NCBI GenBank assembly: GCA_963811585.1
Contig: CAWERR010000009.1
Location: 372,001 to 436,000 of the forward strand
Length of the DNA stretch: 64,000 nt
From: JACDHG01 sp963811585
GTDB taxonomy: Bacteria; Actinomycetota; Actinomycetes; Propionibacteriales; Nocardioidaceae
Direction: 5' to 3'
This document shows, piece after piece, positions 41,136 to 51,112 of the stretch; position 1 is the first letter of the stretch, and every line of letters starts with the position of its first letter. The translations under genes and the position numbers were made by a program. The notes beneath the pieces were generated by a model, which worked only from the letters and a program-made list of their open reading frames with translations, did no database searches and was not told the DNA's origin.

Positions 41136-42746
41136 ATGGAGACCACGGACAGCCGGGTGGGTACTTCCGGGATCGTGCTTCTGACCCTCGCGTCGGGACA
41201 GTTCCTGATGACTTTGGACAGCTCCGTGATGAACGTGTCGATCGCAACGGTCGCCGAGGACCTGGGAACGACGGTGACCGGGATCCAGACTGCGATCACG
41301 CTGTACACGCTCGTGATGGCGTCCTTGATGATCACCGGAGGCAAGATCGGTCAGATTGTCGGTCGCAAGCGGGCGTTCGCGATCGGCTGCATCATCTACG
41401 CCTGCGGGTCGTCAGTCACCGCACTTGCGCCGAATCTCACTGTGCTTATCCTCGGCTGGTCGTTCCTGGAGGGCATCGGCGCTGCGCTGATCATGCCCGC
41501 CATCGTTGCCCTCGTCGCATCCAACTTCACCCGCGCTGAGCGCCCACGAGCGTATGGACTGGTGGCATCGGCCGCTGCAATTGCCGTGGCAGCCGGCCCC
41601 CTCATCGGTGGCCTGTTCACCACCTATCTGTCATGGCGCTACGTCTTTCTTGGGGAGGTTCTGGTGGTGGGAGTGATCCTGGCCCTGACCGGTCGAATCA
41701 CCGATGTGCCAACACCCGAGAAGCGAGCCCGGCTCGACCTCGTCGGGACCGCCCTCTCGGCGCTCGGCTTAGGGCTCATCGTGTTCGGAATCCTTCGCTC
41801 GGGGGAGTGGGGCTTCGTCGTGGCCAAGCCGGGAGCCCCTGAATGGCTCGGCCTGTCGCCGTCGATCTGGCTGGGGCTCGCAGGCGGGGTGGTTCTGTGG
41901 CTCTTCATGGGATGGGAGAACCGGCAGATCGGCCGGGGAGCCGAGCCCCTCGTCAACCCCGCGATCCTGCAGAACCCGGACCTCCGCGGTGGCCTCACGG
42001 CGTTCTTCTTCCAGTACCTGCTGCAGGCCGGTCTCTTCTTTGCCGTGCCGCTGTTTCTCTCGGTGGCACTCGGGCTGTCCGCAATCGACACCGGAGTGCG
42101 GCTCCTTCCCCTGTCGATCACCCTTCTGCTGGCCGCTGCCGGAATCCCGAAGGTCTTTCCCGACGCGTCGCCGCGCCGGGTGGCTCAGCTCGGGATCCTC
42201 GCGATGTTCGCCGGCATCGTAGTCATGGTCGCAGCGCTCGACGCAGGTGCCGGTCCCGAGATCGTGACCTGGCCGATGCTGCTCGCCGGCCTTGGGATGG
42301 GGGCGCTGGCTTCGCAGCTCGGCGCCGTCACCGTGTCATCGGTTTCGGACGAGGAGGCCGGCGACGTCGGCGGGCTTCAGAACACGGTGACCAACCTCGG
42401 AGCATCGATCGGCACCGCCCTCGCTGGCGCCGTGCTCATCTCCAGCCTGACGACGTCGTTCCTGGTTGGGATCGAACAGAACCCCGACGTCCCCGCTGAG
42501 GTGACCTCGGCGGCCACGGTCGAGCTCGCCGCAGGCATTCCCTTCGTTTCCGATACGCAGCTCGAAACCGCGCTCGACGAGGCAGACGTGTCGGCAACCA
42601 CGACCGACGAGATCCTCGAGGAGAACGCGACCGCGCGTCTCATCGGTCTGCGTACGGCACTCGCGGTCCTGGCCTGCATCGCGTTGATTGCACTGTTCTT
42701 CACCCGCAGGATCCCCACCGAGCAGCCCGCACCGAGCACCGCCTGA
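41136..42746 (+). CDS. MFS multidrug exporter, DHA2 (14-helix) family
   Basis: A 536-residue transporter with about 14 membrane helices. The DHA2 signature DSSVMNVSIATVAEDLGTT (motif D1) is near residue 25, motif A is GGKIGQIVGRKRAFAIG, and motif C-like is GAALIMPAIVALVASNF with GLVASAAAIAVAAGPLIGG. The C-terminal half has a long extracytoplasmic loop (residues about 445-490) before the last helix. Family members export drugs, dyes or bile salts with protons. There is no adjacent regulator; the methyltransferase is divergent. The substrate cannot be told from sequence. Confidence 0.9.
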   Translation: METTDSRVGTSGIVLLTLASGQFLMTLDSSVMNVSIATVAEDLGTTVTGIQTAITLYTLVMASLMITGGKIGQIVGRKRAFAIGCIIYACGSSVTALAPNLTVLILGWSFLEGIGAALIMPAIVALVASNFTRAERPRAYGLVASAAAIAVAAGPLIGGLFTTYLSWRYVFLGEVLVVGVILALTGRITDVPTPEKRARLDLVGTALSALGLGLIVFGILRSGEWGFVVAKPGAPEWLGLSPSIWLGLAGGVVLWLFMGWENRQIGRGAEPLVNPAILQNPDLRGGLTAFFFQYLLQAGLFFAVPLFLSVALGLSAIDTGVRLLPLSITLLLAAAGIPKVFPDASPRRVAQLGILAMFAGIVVMVAALDAGAGPEIVTWPMLLAGLGMGALASQLGAVTVSSVSDEEAGDVGGLQNTVTNLGASIGTALAGAVLISSLTTSFLVGIEQNPDVPAEVTSAATVELAAGIPFVSDTQLETALDEADVSATTTDEILEENATARLIGLRTALAVLACIALIALFFTRRIPTEQPAPSTA

Positions 42747-42785
42747 CCGCGATCGCAGACCACCGTGGCTGGCGGTGCCCTGGGG

Positions 42786-43985
42786 TCAGACGGTGGTCGG
42801 AGCGACCTCCCGTTCGCCGAATCTGCGCGCAAGCGGGCGCGCCGTGAGGCCATGGGCAACGATGCTCAACAGCACCGTGATGCCGATGGTCGCGACCAGC
42901 TCATCGGCCGCGCCGGGCAGGTCTTCCAGGGCGAGCAGGGCAAAGATGACCGATGCCAGACCTCGTGGGCCGAACCAGCCGACAAAGGCGACCTCCGTGA
43001 TGGGGGCCCGAGTTCCGAGCAGTGAGACCGCCACCGGCAGCATGCGCACCACCGTCAGGCTCAGCACGGCGTACAGCAGGACGCGCCACGACATCGCGTC
43101 GACGAGGGTCGGGAGCGCCACGGCCCCGAAGATCAGCCACGCCAGCTCTGACGCAAGACCGCCGGTTTCCTCGACATAGGCAACCTCTCTGTCCTCCCTC
43201 GGCCCCGCGATCGCACCGAAGGCCAGACCTCCGACGAAGGCGGCGACGAAGCCATTGCCGTCCACGACCAGGGCTCCGGTGTAGGCAAGAAGCGCCAGCG
43301 CGAGGATGGCTGGCCCGGCGAGCTCGTCGGAGAGCCAGCCTTTGTGTCGGGCGGCACGCATCATCCAGCCACCCAGGCCACCCAACACCGCGCCCGCGGC
43401 AACCCCGATCGCAAGGCTGACTGCAGCGCGTCCCGGTCCGTCGACGCCCTCCACTCCCAGTTCGACAGCCAGACCGGCGATGGCCAGGAGCACGATCGGG
43501 GTGGCGATCCCGTCGTTGAGTCCACTCTCGACGTTGAGGATCCGCCGGACCTTGGCCGGCACCCGTGGGTTGTTCATCACTGCTGCGCCCAAGGCAGCAT
43601 CGGTCGGCGCCAACGCGGCTCCCACAAGCAAGGCAGCCCAGAAGCTGATGTCGAGGACAACGACCGCGGTGAAGGTCCCCAACGCCACCGTGAGCGGCAG
43701 CCCGACACCGAGCAGACGCACATACCAGCCCAGATCCCTGCGGACCTTGATCAGGTCAACCTTGGCCGCGTCGGCGAACAGCAACCACACCAGTGTGATC
43801 TCGGCGACCAGCTTGACGGCCTCATGCTCCGCCTCGACATGGAGGAGATCCAGGGCCTCTACGAGAAGGAAGCCGACCGCGACAAACACGATCGGCGCAG
43901 ACAGCAGCACCCGCTCCGCCCGCGTCGAGATGACGCCCCACAAGAACACGGTAGCCAGGATGATGCTGGCTGAGGTTGCATCCAC
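42786..43985 (-). CDS. Cation:proton antiporter (CPA1/NhaP type)
   Basis: A 399-residue membrane protein with about twelve helices. The ion-binding region has APTDAALGAAVMNNPRVP and ILNVESGLNDGIATPIVLLA, the paired signature of CPA1 antiporters with the Asp of the NDG. Later GWFGPRGLASVIFALLALED carries the conserved Arg. Such antiporters exchange Na+ or K+ for H+ in pH and salt homeostasis. There is no cytoplasmic TrkA-C domain. It lies downstream of the BASS transporter gene on the same strand with a hairpin between them. It may share a Na+ theme with BASS, but this is not demonstrated. Confidence 0.9.
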   Translation of the reverse strand: MDATSASIILATVFLWGVISTRAERVLLSAPIVFVAVGFLLVEALDLLHVEAEHEAVKLVAEITLVWLLFADAAKVDLIKVRRDLGWYVRLLGVGLPLTVALGTFTAVVVLDISFWAALLVGAALAPTDAALGAAVMNNPRVPAKVRRILNVESGLNDGIATPIVLLAIAGLAVELGVEGVDGPGRAAVSLAIGVAAGAVLGGLGGWMMRAARHKGWLSDELAGPAILALALLAYTGALVVDGNGFVAAFVGGLAFGAIAGPREDREVAYVEETGGLASELAWLIFGAVALPTLVDAMSWRVLLYAVLSLTVVRMLPVAVSLLGTRAPITEVAFVGWFGPRGLASVIFALLALEDLPGAADELVATIGITVLLSIVAHGLTARPLARRFGEREVAPTTV

Positions 43986-44056
43986 GGTTCAGCCCTTCGG
44001 GTAAGCCCAGCCGACACCGCCTTAGGTGAGATCCTTTGCTGATCCTCATCGAAGCG

Positions 44057-44077
44057 CCTCACCCACAGCGGGTGAGG
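44057..44077 (-). terminator. Hairpin between BASS and antiporter genes
   Basis: CCTCACCC and GGGTGAGG form an 8-bp stem with a five-base loop ACAGC about 50 bases after the BASS stop. It may terminate BASS transcripts or attenuate read-through into the antiporter gene. Confidence 0.6.
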
Positions 44078-44127
44078 GCGAATACCAGTCTCCAAATTCG
44101 AGACCAGGACGCCCGGAAAGAGTCCGA

Positions 44128-45084
44128 CTATCCCGCCGGCGTGTCGGTTCCGCTGTCCGGAGTCTGGTCGGGTGGCCCGTTAGAACTCGCCGCGGGCAGC
44201 GTCACTTCGCCCACCTGCGCCTGCCGCGCCAGGGAGCGCTTGCCCAGTTCGCCGGCCGCCGCGAACAGTACGACGAGACCGAGCACGGTGATCACCATCA
44301 CCATCGTGATGACCTCTGGGTCGTCCCCAAAGTTCTGCACGGCAACCACGATCGCGGCTGAGATGTTGCGCTGAGCCGAGCCCAACCCGAGGACCGACCT
44401 CTGCTCCTCTGGTCTGCCACCGACGAGGAAGCCCACGGCGAAGGCGCCGACCAGCACGATGAGGGCAGCGAGGATGCCTCCGGTGCCGACGGTGTCGATG
44501 ATCTCCTCGAAGTTCACCACCAGCAGCGTGACCATCAAGAACGCCACCGCAATGGTGGACGCCTGCGTGGCGACCGGCTGGATCTTCGCGCCGAGCTCCT
44601 GGTACCGGGCCCGGACGAGCAGACCGGCAACGAGTGGGAGCAGCATAAGGAAGATCAACGACTTCGCGATCTCCCAGGAATTGACCTCGACCTCGCCTGG
44701 GAGCAGAAGCGGTAGGACCATCGGCAGGTAGACGATGGTCACCAACATCAGCGCGACCATGAGGCCGACCCCCAGCGCCAACGGTCCGCGAGCGGTCTGG
44801 GTGAGCCGCGGCAGGAACGGCGCACCAGCCGCCGCACCCACCAGGATCAGCCCTGTCTTCAGGCCTGCATGGTCATCGGAGATCAACAACTCCGCAGCAC
44901 CGAACGCCACGGCGGGCACCACGACAAAGTTCACGGCCAGCGCCAGCAGCATCAGCCTCACGTTCGAGATCGAGGCGAGGATGTTGGGGATCGTCAATGC
45001 CAGGCCCATCGCCAACATGCTCGCGATCACGAACAGCAGCCCCGATACCTGTGCAAGAACGAGGATGACGTTGCTCAGCTCCAT
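44128..45084 (-). CDS. BASS family transporter (bile acid:sodium symporter-like)
   Basis: A 318-residue membrane protein with nine or ten helices. Characteristic pieces are MGLALTIPNILASI, MLLALAVNFVVVPAVAFGAA, LKTGLILVGAAAGAPFLPRL and SVLGLGSAQRNISAAIVVAV, matching the two crossover regions of the BASS fold. Members import organic anions or small metabolites with Na+. The cysteine pattern of arsenite Acr3 is not present. The C-terminal 35 residues are a Pro/Ser-rich tail. The 70-residue membrane-protein gene lies directly upstream with a 15-base gap, suggesting an operon. Confidence 0.85.
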   Translation of the reverse strand: MELSNVILVLAQVSGLLFVIASMLAMGLALTIPNILASISNVRLMLLALAVNFVVVPAVAFGAAELLISDDHAGLKTGLILVGAAAGAPFLPRLTQTARGPLALGVGLMVALMLVTIVYLPMVLPLLLPGEVEVNSWEIAKSLIFLMLLPLVAGLLVRARYQELGAKIQPVATQASTIAVAFLMVTLLVVNFEEIIDTVGTGGILAALIVLVGAFAVGFLVGGRPEEQRSVLGLGSAQRNISAAIVVAVQNFGDDPEVITMVMVITVLGLVVLFAAAGELGKRSLARQAQVGEVTLPAASSNGPPDQTPDSGTDTPAG

Positions 45085-45099
45085 GGCTTGCGAACCGGG

Positions 45100-45312
45100 T
45101 CAGGCTACCGGCGTGGCAGACGTCGGCAGCGTGTGCGTGTGGGCGGCAGCGGCTGCGCCCGCGTCGGCCAGGGTGCCCTTGGCAACGCGGTGACGACCCA
45201 TGACCACGGCCATCGCGACGCCAACGAGACTGAACGCTGCCATCGTCCACGAGGCGACTGCCCGTCCGGAGGACATGGCAAGGCCTGCAGTCAGGAGCGG
45301 TCGCAGTCTCAT
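45100..45312 (-). CDS. Small single-helix membrane protein
   Basis: A 70-residue protein with one membrane helix (about residues 18-38, VASWTMAAFSLVGVAMAVVMG), a basic linker RHRVAKG, and an Ala/His/Thr tail (AAAAAHTHTLPTSATP). The ATG at 45312 is preceded by GAGGA and overlaps the stop of an upstream 56-residue frame (TAATG). It lies 15 bases before the BASS gene. The family is unknown. Confidence 0.5.
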   Translation of the reverse strand: MRLRPLLTAGLAMSSGRAVASWTMAAFSLVGVAMAVVMGRHRVAKGTLADAGAAAAAHTHTLPTSATPVA

Positions 45313-45482
45313 TACTCGTCCTCCTGCTCACGTCCTCGCGTAGCGATTGCTACCAGGACTTGGCATGCCGTGACCATGTCCTCGATCGCGATGTCTTCCG
45401 TGCTCGCGTGCTCGTCGACCATGCCGTCGGAACGTCCGAAGAAGGCGCTCGGGCAACGCTCTCTGTGGTCCATTACCGACAT
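45312..45482 (-). CDS. Small acidic 56-residue ORF coupled to the membrane-protein gene
   Basis: A short frame beginning MSVMDHRERCPSAFFGRSDG and ending VAIATRGREQEDE. Its TAA overlaps the ATG of the following gene (TAATG), which supports real translation and coupling. The middle (MVDEHASTEDIAIEDMVTAC) is acidic and helical. No family is recognised; it could also be a chance frame. Confidence 0.4.
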   Translation of the reverse strand: MSVMDHRERCPSAFFGRSDGMVDEHASTEDIAIEDMVTACQVLVAIATRGREQEDE

Positions 45483-45563
45483 ATCGTGAACGTATTGAGC
45501 CAGCGCTCAGCCAGCCTCACCCGTGGCGGGTGAACCCGACTGTGACAAATGAGGGGTTTGAAC

Positions 45564-45710
45564 ATGCCTCGACACATCGTCGTCCCCATGGGCACAGGGA
45601 AAGCGGGTGATGGACAGCCGTAATGACCCCTGCACGACTACGCCTTGGAGCTCACCGGCAAGGAGAACCCCGTGATGCTCCTCCTGCCCGAAGATCGTCG
45701 TCGGCGGCAC
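45564..45710 (+). pseudogene. Probable remnant of a peptidase E (S51) gene
   Basis: MPRHIVVPMGTG followed, across an in-frame stop, by PLHDYALELTGKENPVMLLL resembles the N-terminus of peptidase E (xxHIVALGGGGF ... PLLDDYLLxLTGKxxPxVxFLPTAS). The conserved glycine-rich loop is degraded and no downstream domain follows, so only about 50 residues of decayed gene remain. It sits among small ORFs in a gap with little other coding signal. Confidence 0.45.
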
Positions 45711-45781
45711 ACCGGGATGACGGCGGGACCCGTGCCCCCGGCGCGAGTCTTGCCGGGGACGCGAAGCCTCAGCTCCACTAA

Positions 45782-45961
45782 CTACGCCGACAAAGTCGTC
45801 GACTGCGCTCGGTCGTGGGTGACCCCGAGCAGGTCGTCAATTCGGTCTTGCGTGAGGCTGTCAGGGCTCAAGGTGGCCGCAATGATGACCTCAGTCAGCA
45901 AATCGATTTCCGCGAGCATGCCTTCGTCGACGATGCGATCCCTATCTGGGAGGCTAGTCAT
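45782..45961 (-). CDS. Small conserved-looking actinobacterial protein
   Basis: A 59-residue protein from ATG 45961 (MTSLPDRDRIVDEGMLAEID), continuing LLTEVIIAATLSPDSLTQDR and IDDLLGV. The pattern of an amphipathic helix, a Leu/Ile/Ala segment and then a D-x-I-D-x-x-LGV motif is seen in small actinobacterial proteins of unknown function. An upstream extension of 17 residues is possible. It has no clear operon partner. Confidence 0.5.
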   Translation of the reverse strand: MTSLPDRDRIVDEGMLAEIDLLTEVIIAATLSPDSLTQDRIDDLLGVTHDRAQSTTLSA

Positions 45962-46173
45962 CGGTTTCGACCTCTTCTTTACGGCGTAGTCAGTGTGTTG
46001 AACCCGACACATGCCATAGGTCCACCGGTCTAGCGGGGTGTAACCAGCCTAGGCGTGATGCGTGACGGTAGTACATGACCCACACGGGCCATTGACTGTA
46101 AGCACTTGTCCAAGCACTCACGGTCACCCGCTCGGGCCGGGTGGCCGAGATGCTTTCCGTCCCGTCTGTCGTC

Positions 46174-46246
46174 TGCCGCCGCGCGTCGGCTTGCGGCGCG
46201 GATCACGGCCGAACTCATGTCGTCTGCCGCCGTATGTCGGAAGACG
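46174..46246. repeat. Second paired dispersed repeat with 51-bp spacing
   Basis: TGCCGCCGCGCGTCGG (46174) and TGCCGCCGTATGTCGGAAG (46225) are 51 bases apart. The latter, with the ACG that follows, differs at two of 22 positions from the 18.9-kb copies. The second can fold: CGTCTGCC against GGAAGACG with one mismatch. The surrounding 46020-46330 has no recognisable gene. Confidence 0.6.
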
Positions 46247-46335
46247 GTGGCAGGCTCCCTGATCACCGTGCGACTGCCGCGGACCGACTTCACAGGTCGA
46301 GCCACGACCTCGCCCCTAGCCAAGGAGACTCCGTC

Positions 46336-46734
46336 ATGCCGGATACCACGATCAAGCTGCACTCCGTCGTACTCGACTGCCCAGACCCGACGGCCCTTGC
46401 CGCGTTCTATGCGAAGGTCATTGGCGGCACTGTGGCTGACGGCAGCGACGACACGTGGGCATATCTCGACGCACCGCACTCGCTGCTCCAGTTCCAGCGC
46501 GTCGACAACTACACCCGCCCCGACTGGCCGGACGGCACTCCGCAGCAGTTCCACCTCGACCTCGAAGTCGAAGACATCGTGGCGACACACGAGTTGGTCG
46601 TTGCGGCCGGCGCTGCGCCCCTCGATCCGGTCGACCCGCCGCATCCCAGCTTCACGCGGAACTTCCGGGTGTATGCCGACCCGGTCGGACACCCGTTCTG
46701 CTTGTGTGGCGGTACGTCGGTCCTCACCGGCTGA
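46336..46734 (+). CDS. VOC family (glyoxalase-like) protein
   Basis: A 132-residue protein of the vicinal oxygen chelate fold. ATG 46336 follows AAGGAGA. The two beta-alpha-beta-beta-beta modules are LHSVVLDCPDPTALAAFYAK (first strand and helix), TWAYLDAPHSLLQFQRVD, FHLDLEVEDIVATHELV and YADPVGHPFCLC. This is the glyoxalase/bleomycin-resistance superfamily. Candidate metal ligands include His and Glu in HLDLEVED and the C-terminal HPFCLC. The exact reaction is unknown; many actinobacterial members are of unassigned function. It is convergent with pmt. Confidence 0.85.
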   Translation: MPDTTIKLHSVVLDCPDPTALAAFYAKVIGGTVADGSDDTWAYLDAPHSLLQFQRVDNYTRPDWPDGTPQQFHLDLEVEDIVATHELVVAAGAAPLDPVDPPHPSFTRNFRVYADPVGHPFCLCGGTSVLTG

Positions 46735-46767
46735 GGCCGGGCCGCAGCAGCTAGCAGGCGCCGGGGG

Positions 46768-48496
46768 TCAGATCCACTTCGTCAGCCACATCCGGTCGTT
46801 CCATGCCTCGTTGGTGAGCAGGCCGGACGGTGAGGATCGGGTAGAAGTAGACGAAGTTCAGCGCGACGGCCAGCACGAAGACACCGGCCGCGACCGTCCC
46901 GATCAGTGCGTCGCTGGTAGGACGCCTCCGCGCCTGCCGATCATCTTGCCGAGCACCAACGTCACGGCGATGACCGTGAACGGGATGATCGAGATCGCGT
47001 AGTAGAAGAAGATCTGCCGGTCGTCGTACCGGAACCACGGCAGCCAGGTGGTCAGCACGCCGACGATCGGTATGCCGAATCGCCAGTCCCGTCGGGTCAG
47101 CCAGTAGCCCGCCGCCGACGAAGAGTGCGAGCACGCCACCCCACCACAGCACCGGGGTGCCGATCGCCAGGATCTGCTTGACGCAGTCCTGCCCCTCGGG
47201 GCAGTTCGGGATCACGGTGTTGTCGCCGACTAGCCGACGTCGATCCCGAGGGGTCGGTTGAGGACGAGCCAACCGCCGGGGTGGGACTGGAACGGGTGCG
47301 TCGGCGTCCTTGATGTAGTCGCCGGTGTGGAAGGCGTAGACCTCCTTGTGGTAGTTCCAGAGGATGTTGAGGTCGTGCACGGACTGCCCTCGACGGTCGC
47401 GTGCGGGTTGTCGTCGACGGAGGTCCAGCGTCTCGCCCTTGTCGTCGGCTGCCGTGCCGAACGCCTCCTCGAACTTCTCCGCGTGGGTGAGGAAGCCCAT
47501 CCAGGTGACGACGTAGACGACCAGCCCGACCACGACGATCGAGAAGAACGACGGGATCGCGTCGACGACCAAGGACTTCACCGGCGCCCACCGCACCCCG
47601 ATCGAGCGCCGCATCCCCGAGTCCCAGGCCCAGATCAGCAGCCCGAACCCCGCGACGACAAAGATCGCGCTCCACTTGGTGCCGCACGCCAGGCCGAAGC
47701 AGACTCCAGCAGCGATCCGCCACGGCCGCAGCAGGAAGCCGCGCACGGGACCGAAGCGCCGAACGGCCAAGCCTGGTGTCGATCTCGTACGTGCGGGCCA
47801 GCTTCGCGCGCGCCCAGTCGCGGTCGGCCACGAGGCAGTGCACCGCGCATAGCAGCCAGAACGCCAAGAAGATGTCGAGCAGGGCGATCCGCGACATCAC
47901 GAAGTGCAGCCCGTCGAGGGCAAGCAGGACGCCGGCGACACAGCCGAGCAGGGTCGAGCCGGTGAGCCGTCGGACCAGGCGGCACATCACCAGCACCATC
48001 AGCGTGCCGATCAGCGCCGCCGAGAACCGCCAGCCGAACGGCGTCATACCGAACATCCACTCGCCGGCCGCGATCATCCACTTGCCGGCCTCGGGGTGGA
48101 CGACTTTGCTCGGGCCGTCGGCGAAGATGCCCTCGGTCGAGCCGGCGTTGATGATCTTGTCGGCCTCGTTGCCGTTGTCGTCGTTGCCGTCGTTGACGAA
48201 GTTGGAGGCGTAGCCCTTGACCAGCAGCGAGTACGCGTCCTTGGCGTAGTAGGTCTCGTCGAACGTGATGTCGTGCGGGGTGGTGATGCTCCAGAAGCTG
48301 CAGGATCCCCGCGCAGAGCGTGATGATCAGCGGCGCCAGCCAGCCCCAGAGCGCGTCGCTGCGGTAGTGACGGCGGGGTCAGCCGGCGACGCAGCCGCGG
48401 GAGTGGCTCGCCGTCGACCGTGCGGCCGAGCAGCGCAACGGAGGTGCTGCGCTTGTCGGCCAGGTCGCCCGGCGCAGCCTCGGTCGTGGTCGACAC
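46768..48496 (-). pseudogene. pmt: Protein O-mannosyltransferase Pmt, multiple frameshifts
   Basis: Reading across frames gives a GT-C glycosyltransferase that moves mannose from polyprenyl-phosphate-mannose to exported proteins. Segments are the N-terminal TEAAPGDLADKRSTSVAL, the acidic catalytic loop ITFDETYYAKDAYSLLVKGY, ALIGTLMVLVMCRLVRRLTG, GLACGTKWSAIFVVAGFGLL, TWMGFLTHAEKF, NILWNYHKEVYAFHTG, DNTVIPNCPEGQDC, IGVLTTWLPWF-type helices and the C-terminus WNDRMWLTKWI. At least eight single-base shifts interrupt it. The native stop is TGA at 46768 in the frame of WLTKWI; the longest uncorrected frame ends at 46751. The start is GTG 48496. The divergent rsmI neighbour is the usual arrangement. 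Confidence 0.82.
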
Positions 48497-48593
48497 GCCG
48501 ACATCGTACGGTCACGCTCGCCTGCGTCCGTACGGCCGAGCGCTATCGCGACCGCGCGCACGGACGTTGCGAGCCCGCTGCGAAGATGCCGGT

Positions 48594-49427
48594 ATGACGC
48601 TGGTGCTGGCGGCGACGCCGATCGGCCGGGTCGACGACGCCTCGCCGCGGCTGGCGGCCGAGCTGGCGCAGGCCGACGTCGTCGCGGCCGAGGACACCCG
48701 CCGGCTGCGACGCCTGCCGAGCGACCTCGGCGTCGAGCTGACCGGCCGCGTGGTCTCGTACTTCGAGGGCAACGAGCAGCAGCGCACCGCGCCGCTGCTG
48801 GAGGCGCTGGCGGCAGGGGAGCGGGTCGTCCTCGTGACCGACGCCGGGATGCCGAGCGTCTCCGACCCCGGCTATCGACTGGTGGCGGCCGCGGTCGAGG
48901 CCGGCATCGAGGTCACCGTCGTCCCCGGCCCGTCGGCGGTGCTGACGGCGCTGGCCGTCTCGGGCCTGCCGGTCGACCGCTTCTGCTTCGAGGGTTTCCT
49001 GCCCCGCAAGGGAGGCGAGCGTCGCGGCGGCTCGCGCGAGCTGGCCACCGAGCCGCGCACGATGGTGTTCTTCGAGTCGCCGCACCGCACCGGCGAGACG
49101 CTGGCGCGCGATGGCCGACGTCGTTCGGCGCGGACCGCCCGGCCGCGGTATGCCGCGAGCTCACCAAGACCTATGAGGAGGTACGCCGCGGCGCGCTGGC
49201 GAGCTGGCCGAGTGGGCCGATGCCGAAAGGGTGTCGCGGCGAGGTGACGATCGTGGTCGGCGGCGCGGTGGCAGGGCAGTCAGCTCGACCTCGACGACGA
49301 GGCGCTGCACCCGCGTCGTCGACGCTGAGATCGACGCGCGGGCTCACGCGCAAGGACGCCGTCGCCGGCGGTCGCGCGTCATACCGGCATACCGCGGAAG
49401 ACCGTCTACGCCGCCGCCCACCGCTGA
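48594..49427 (+). pseudogene. rsmI: 16S rRNA (cytidine(1402)-2'-O)-methyltransferase RsmI, frameshifted
   Basis: ATG 48594 begins LVLAATPIGRVDDASPRLA. Conserved segments are AAEDTRRLRRLPSDLGVEL, VLVTDAGMPSVSDPGYRL, VTVVPGPSAVLTALAVSG, FCFEGFLPRKGGERR and VFFESPHRTGETLA. From about 49108 the sequence continues in changing frames (MADVFGADRPAAVCRELTKT, EEVRRGAL, GEVTIVVGG, GLTRKDAVA, PRKTVYAAAHR) to a TGA at 49425. At least four single-base indels are needed. The enzyme methylates C1402 of 16S rRNA with SAM. The gene is divergent from pmt and precedes metG. Confidence 0.85.
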
Positions 49428-49510
49428 CCAGCTGAGTGTCGGAAGCTCACCCTGTCCAGGCCTGCTCACGCGCTGACAATCCGTTGGACAGGGATCCCTA
49501 GGATTGAGGG

Positions 49511-51103
49511 ATGGTCGACACGCCTCCAAGGCGTTCTACGTCACGACGCCGATCTACTACGTGACGGCGGCGCCCTCCATCGGCAGCGCGTACACGACGG
49601 TGGCGGGCGACGTGCTCGACGCGCTGGCACCGGCAGCGCGGCGAGCGTGTCTGGTACCTCACCGGCACCGACGAGCACGGCCAGAAGGTGATGCGAGCGG
49701 CCGACCGAGCACGGCGTCAGACCCCGCAGGAGTGGACCGACGAGCTCGTCGAGACCGCGTGGAAGCCGGTGCTGCGGACGATCGACGCCGCCAACGACCA
49801 GTTCATCCGTACGACGGACGCGCGACCACACCGAGCGGGTGCAGGAGTTCTGGCAGACGGCTGCACGACCGCGGCGACGTCTACGAGGGCACCTACGAAG
49901 GGCCGTACTGCGTCGGCTGCGAGGAGTTCAAGCTGCCCGGCGAGCGTCGAGGTGATGGACGGCAGTCGACTCTGCCCGATCCACAAGACGCCCGGTCGAG
50001 CAGCTCAGCGAGGCCAACTACTTCTTCGCGATGTCGCAAGTACGCCGACCGGCTGCTCGAGCTCTACGAGACGCGGCCGGAGTCGGTGCAAGCCGGAGTC
50101 GCGCGCAACGAGGTCATCGCGTTCGTCAAGCAGGGCTTGCAGGACCTGTCGATCACCCGTTCGACGTTCGACTGGGGCATCAAGGTGCCGTGGGACGACA
50201 CGCAGGTGCTCTACGTCTGGATCGACGCGCTGCTCAACTACGTGACGGCGGCCGGCTACGGCACCGACCCCGAGACGTTCGAGCGGGCTCTGGCCGGCCG
50301 ACGTCCACCTGGTCGGCAAGGACATCCTGCGGTTCCACGCGGTCATCTGGCCGGCGATGCTGATGGCTGCCGGCGTCGACGTGCCGCGCCGGTCTTCGCG
50401 CACGGCTGGCTGCTGGTCGGCGGGCGAGAAGATGAGCAAGTCGAAGGCGACGGCCATCGCACCCGAGGAGATCGTCGAGCACTTCGGCTCCGACGCCTAC
50501 CGCTACTACTTCACCAAGACGATCGCCTTCGGCTCCGACGGCAACTTCTCGTGGGAGCACATGAGCGCCGTCTACACGAGCGAGCTCGCCAACGGGCTCG
50601 GCAACCTCGCGTCGCGGGTGACCGCCATGGTCGGCAAGTACTTCGACGGCGTGCTGCCCGAGGCGACCGCCGAGGGGGACGCCGAGCGCGCGCTCGCCGC
50701 GACGCTCGTCGACGGCCGCGACCCGAGCCGACGAAGCGATCGACCGGATCGCGATCCACGAGGCGATCGGGCCGTCGGCCGACTTCGTCGGCGACGGTCA
50801 ACGGTTACGTCACCGAGCAGGAGCCATGGAAGGTCGCCAAGGACGAGTCCCCGGAGGGACGCGCACGGCTGGCCACGATCCTCTACGCCGCGGCCGAGTC
50901 GCTGCGCGCTGTGGCTGTGCTGCACAACGCGGTGATGCCGAAGACCGCGGCGGAGCTCTGGGACGCGCTCGGCGCCGACGCGCTCGGCCCGCTCGCTGAC
51001 CAGCGGGTGCAGGACGCCGGCCGCTGGGGCCAGCTTCCCGCCGGCGTGACCCTGACCAAGGGTGCCTCGCTGTTCCCGACGGCTGGTCGAAGCCGAGTCG
51101 TGA
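49511..51103 (+). pseudogene. metG: Methionyl-tRNA synthetase MetG, multiple frameshifts
   Basis: Reading across frames: VTTPIYYVTAAPSIGSAYTT (HIGH-like site), RGERVWYLTGTDEHGQKV, TPQEWTDELVETAWKPVLRT, GTYEGPYCVGCEEFKLPG and CPIHKTP (zinc knuckles), VPWDDTQVLYVWIDALLNYV, HGWLLVGGEKMSKSKA (KMSKS), DAYRYYFTKTIAFGSDGNFS and NGYVTEQEPWKVAKDE (anticodon domain). The end is GRWGQLPAGVTLTKGASLFP, then RLVEAES and TGA at 51101. About eight single-base indels disrupt it. The enzyme charges tRNA-Met and is normally essential and single-copy, so most of these indels are likely sequence errors. The start is ATG 49511 or an in-frame TTG at 49504. Confidence 0.88.
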
Positions 51104-51112
51104 GCCCGCCCG

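Noticed and set aside
32666..46734. Genomic island integrated at tRNA-Ala
   Set aside because: Gene content is accessory, but no second copy of the tRNA 3' end and no integrase were found in the window.
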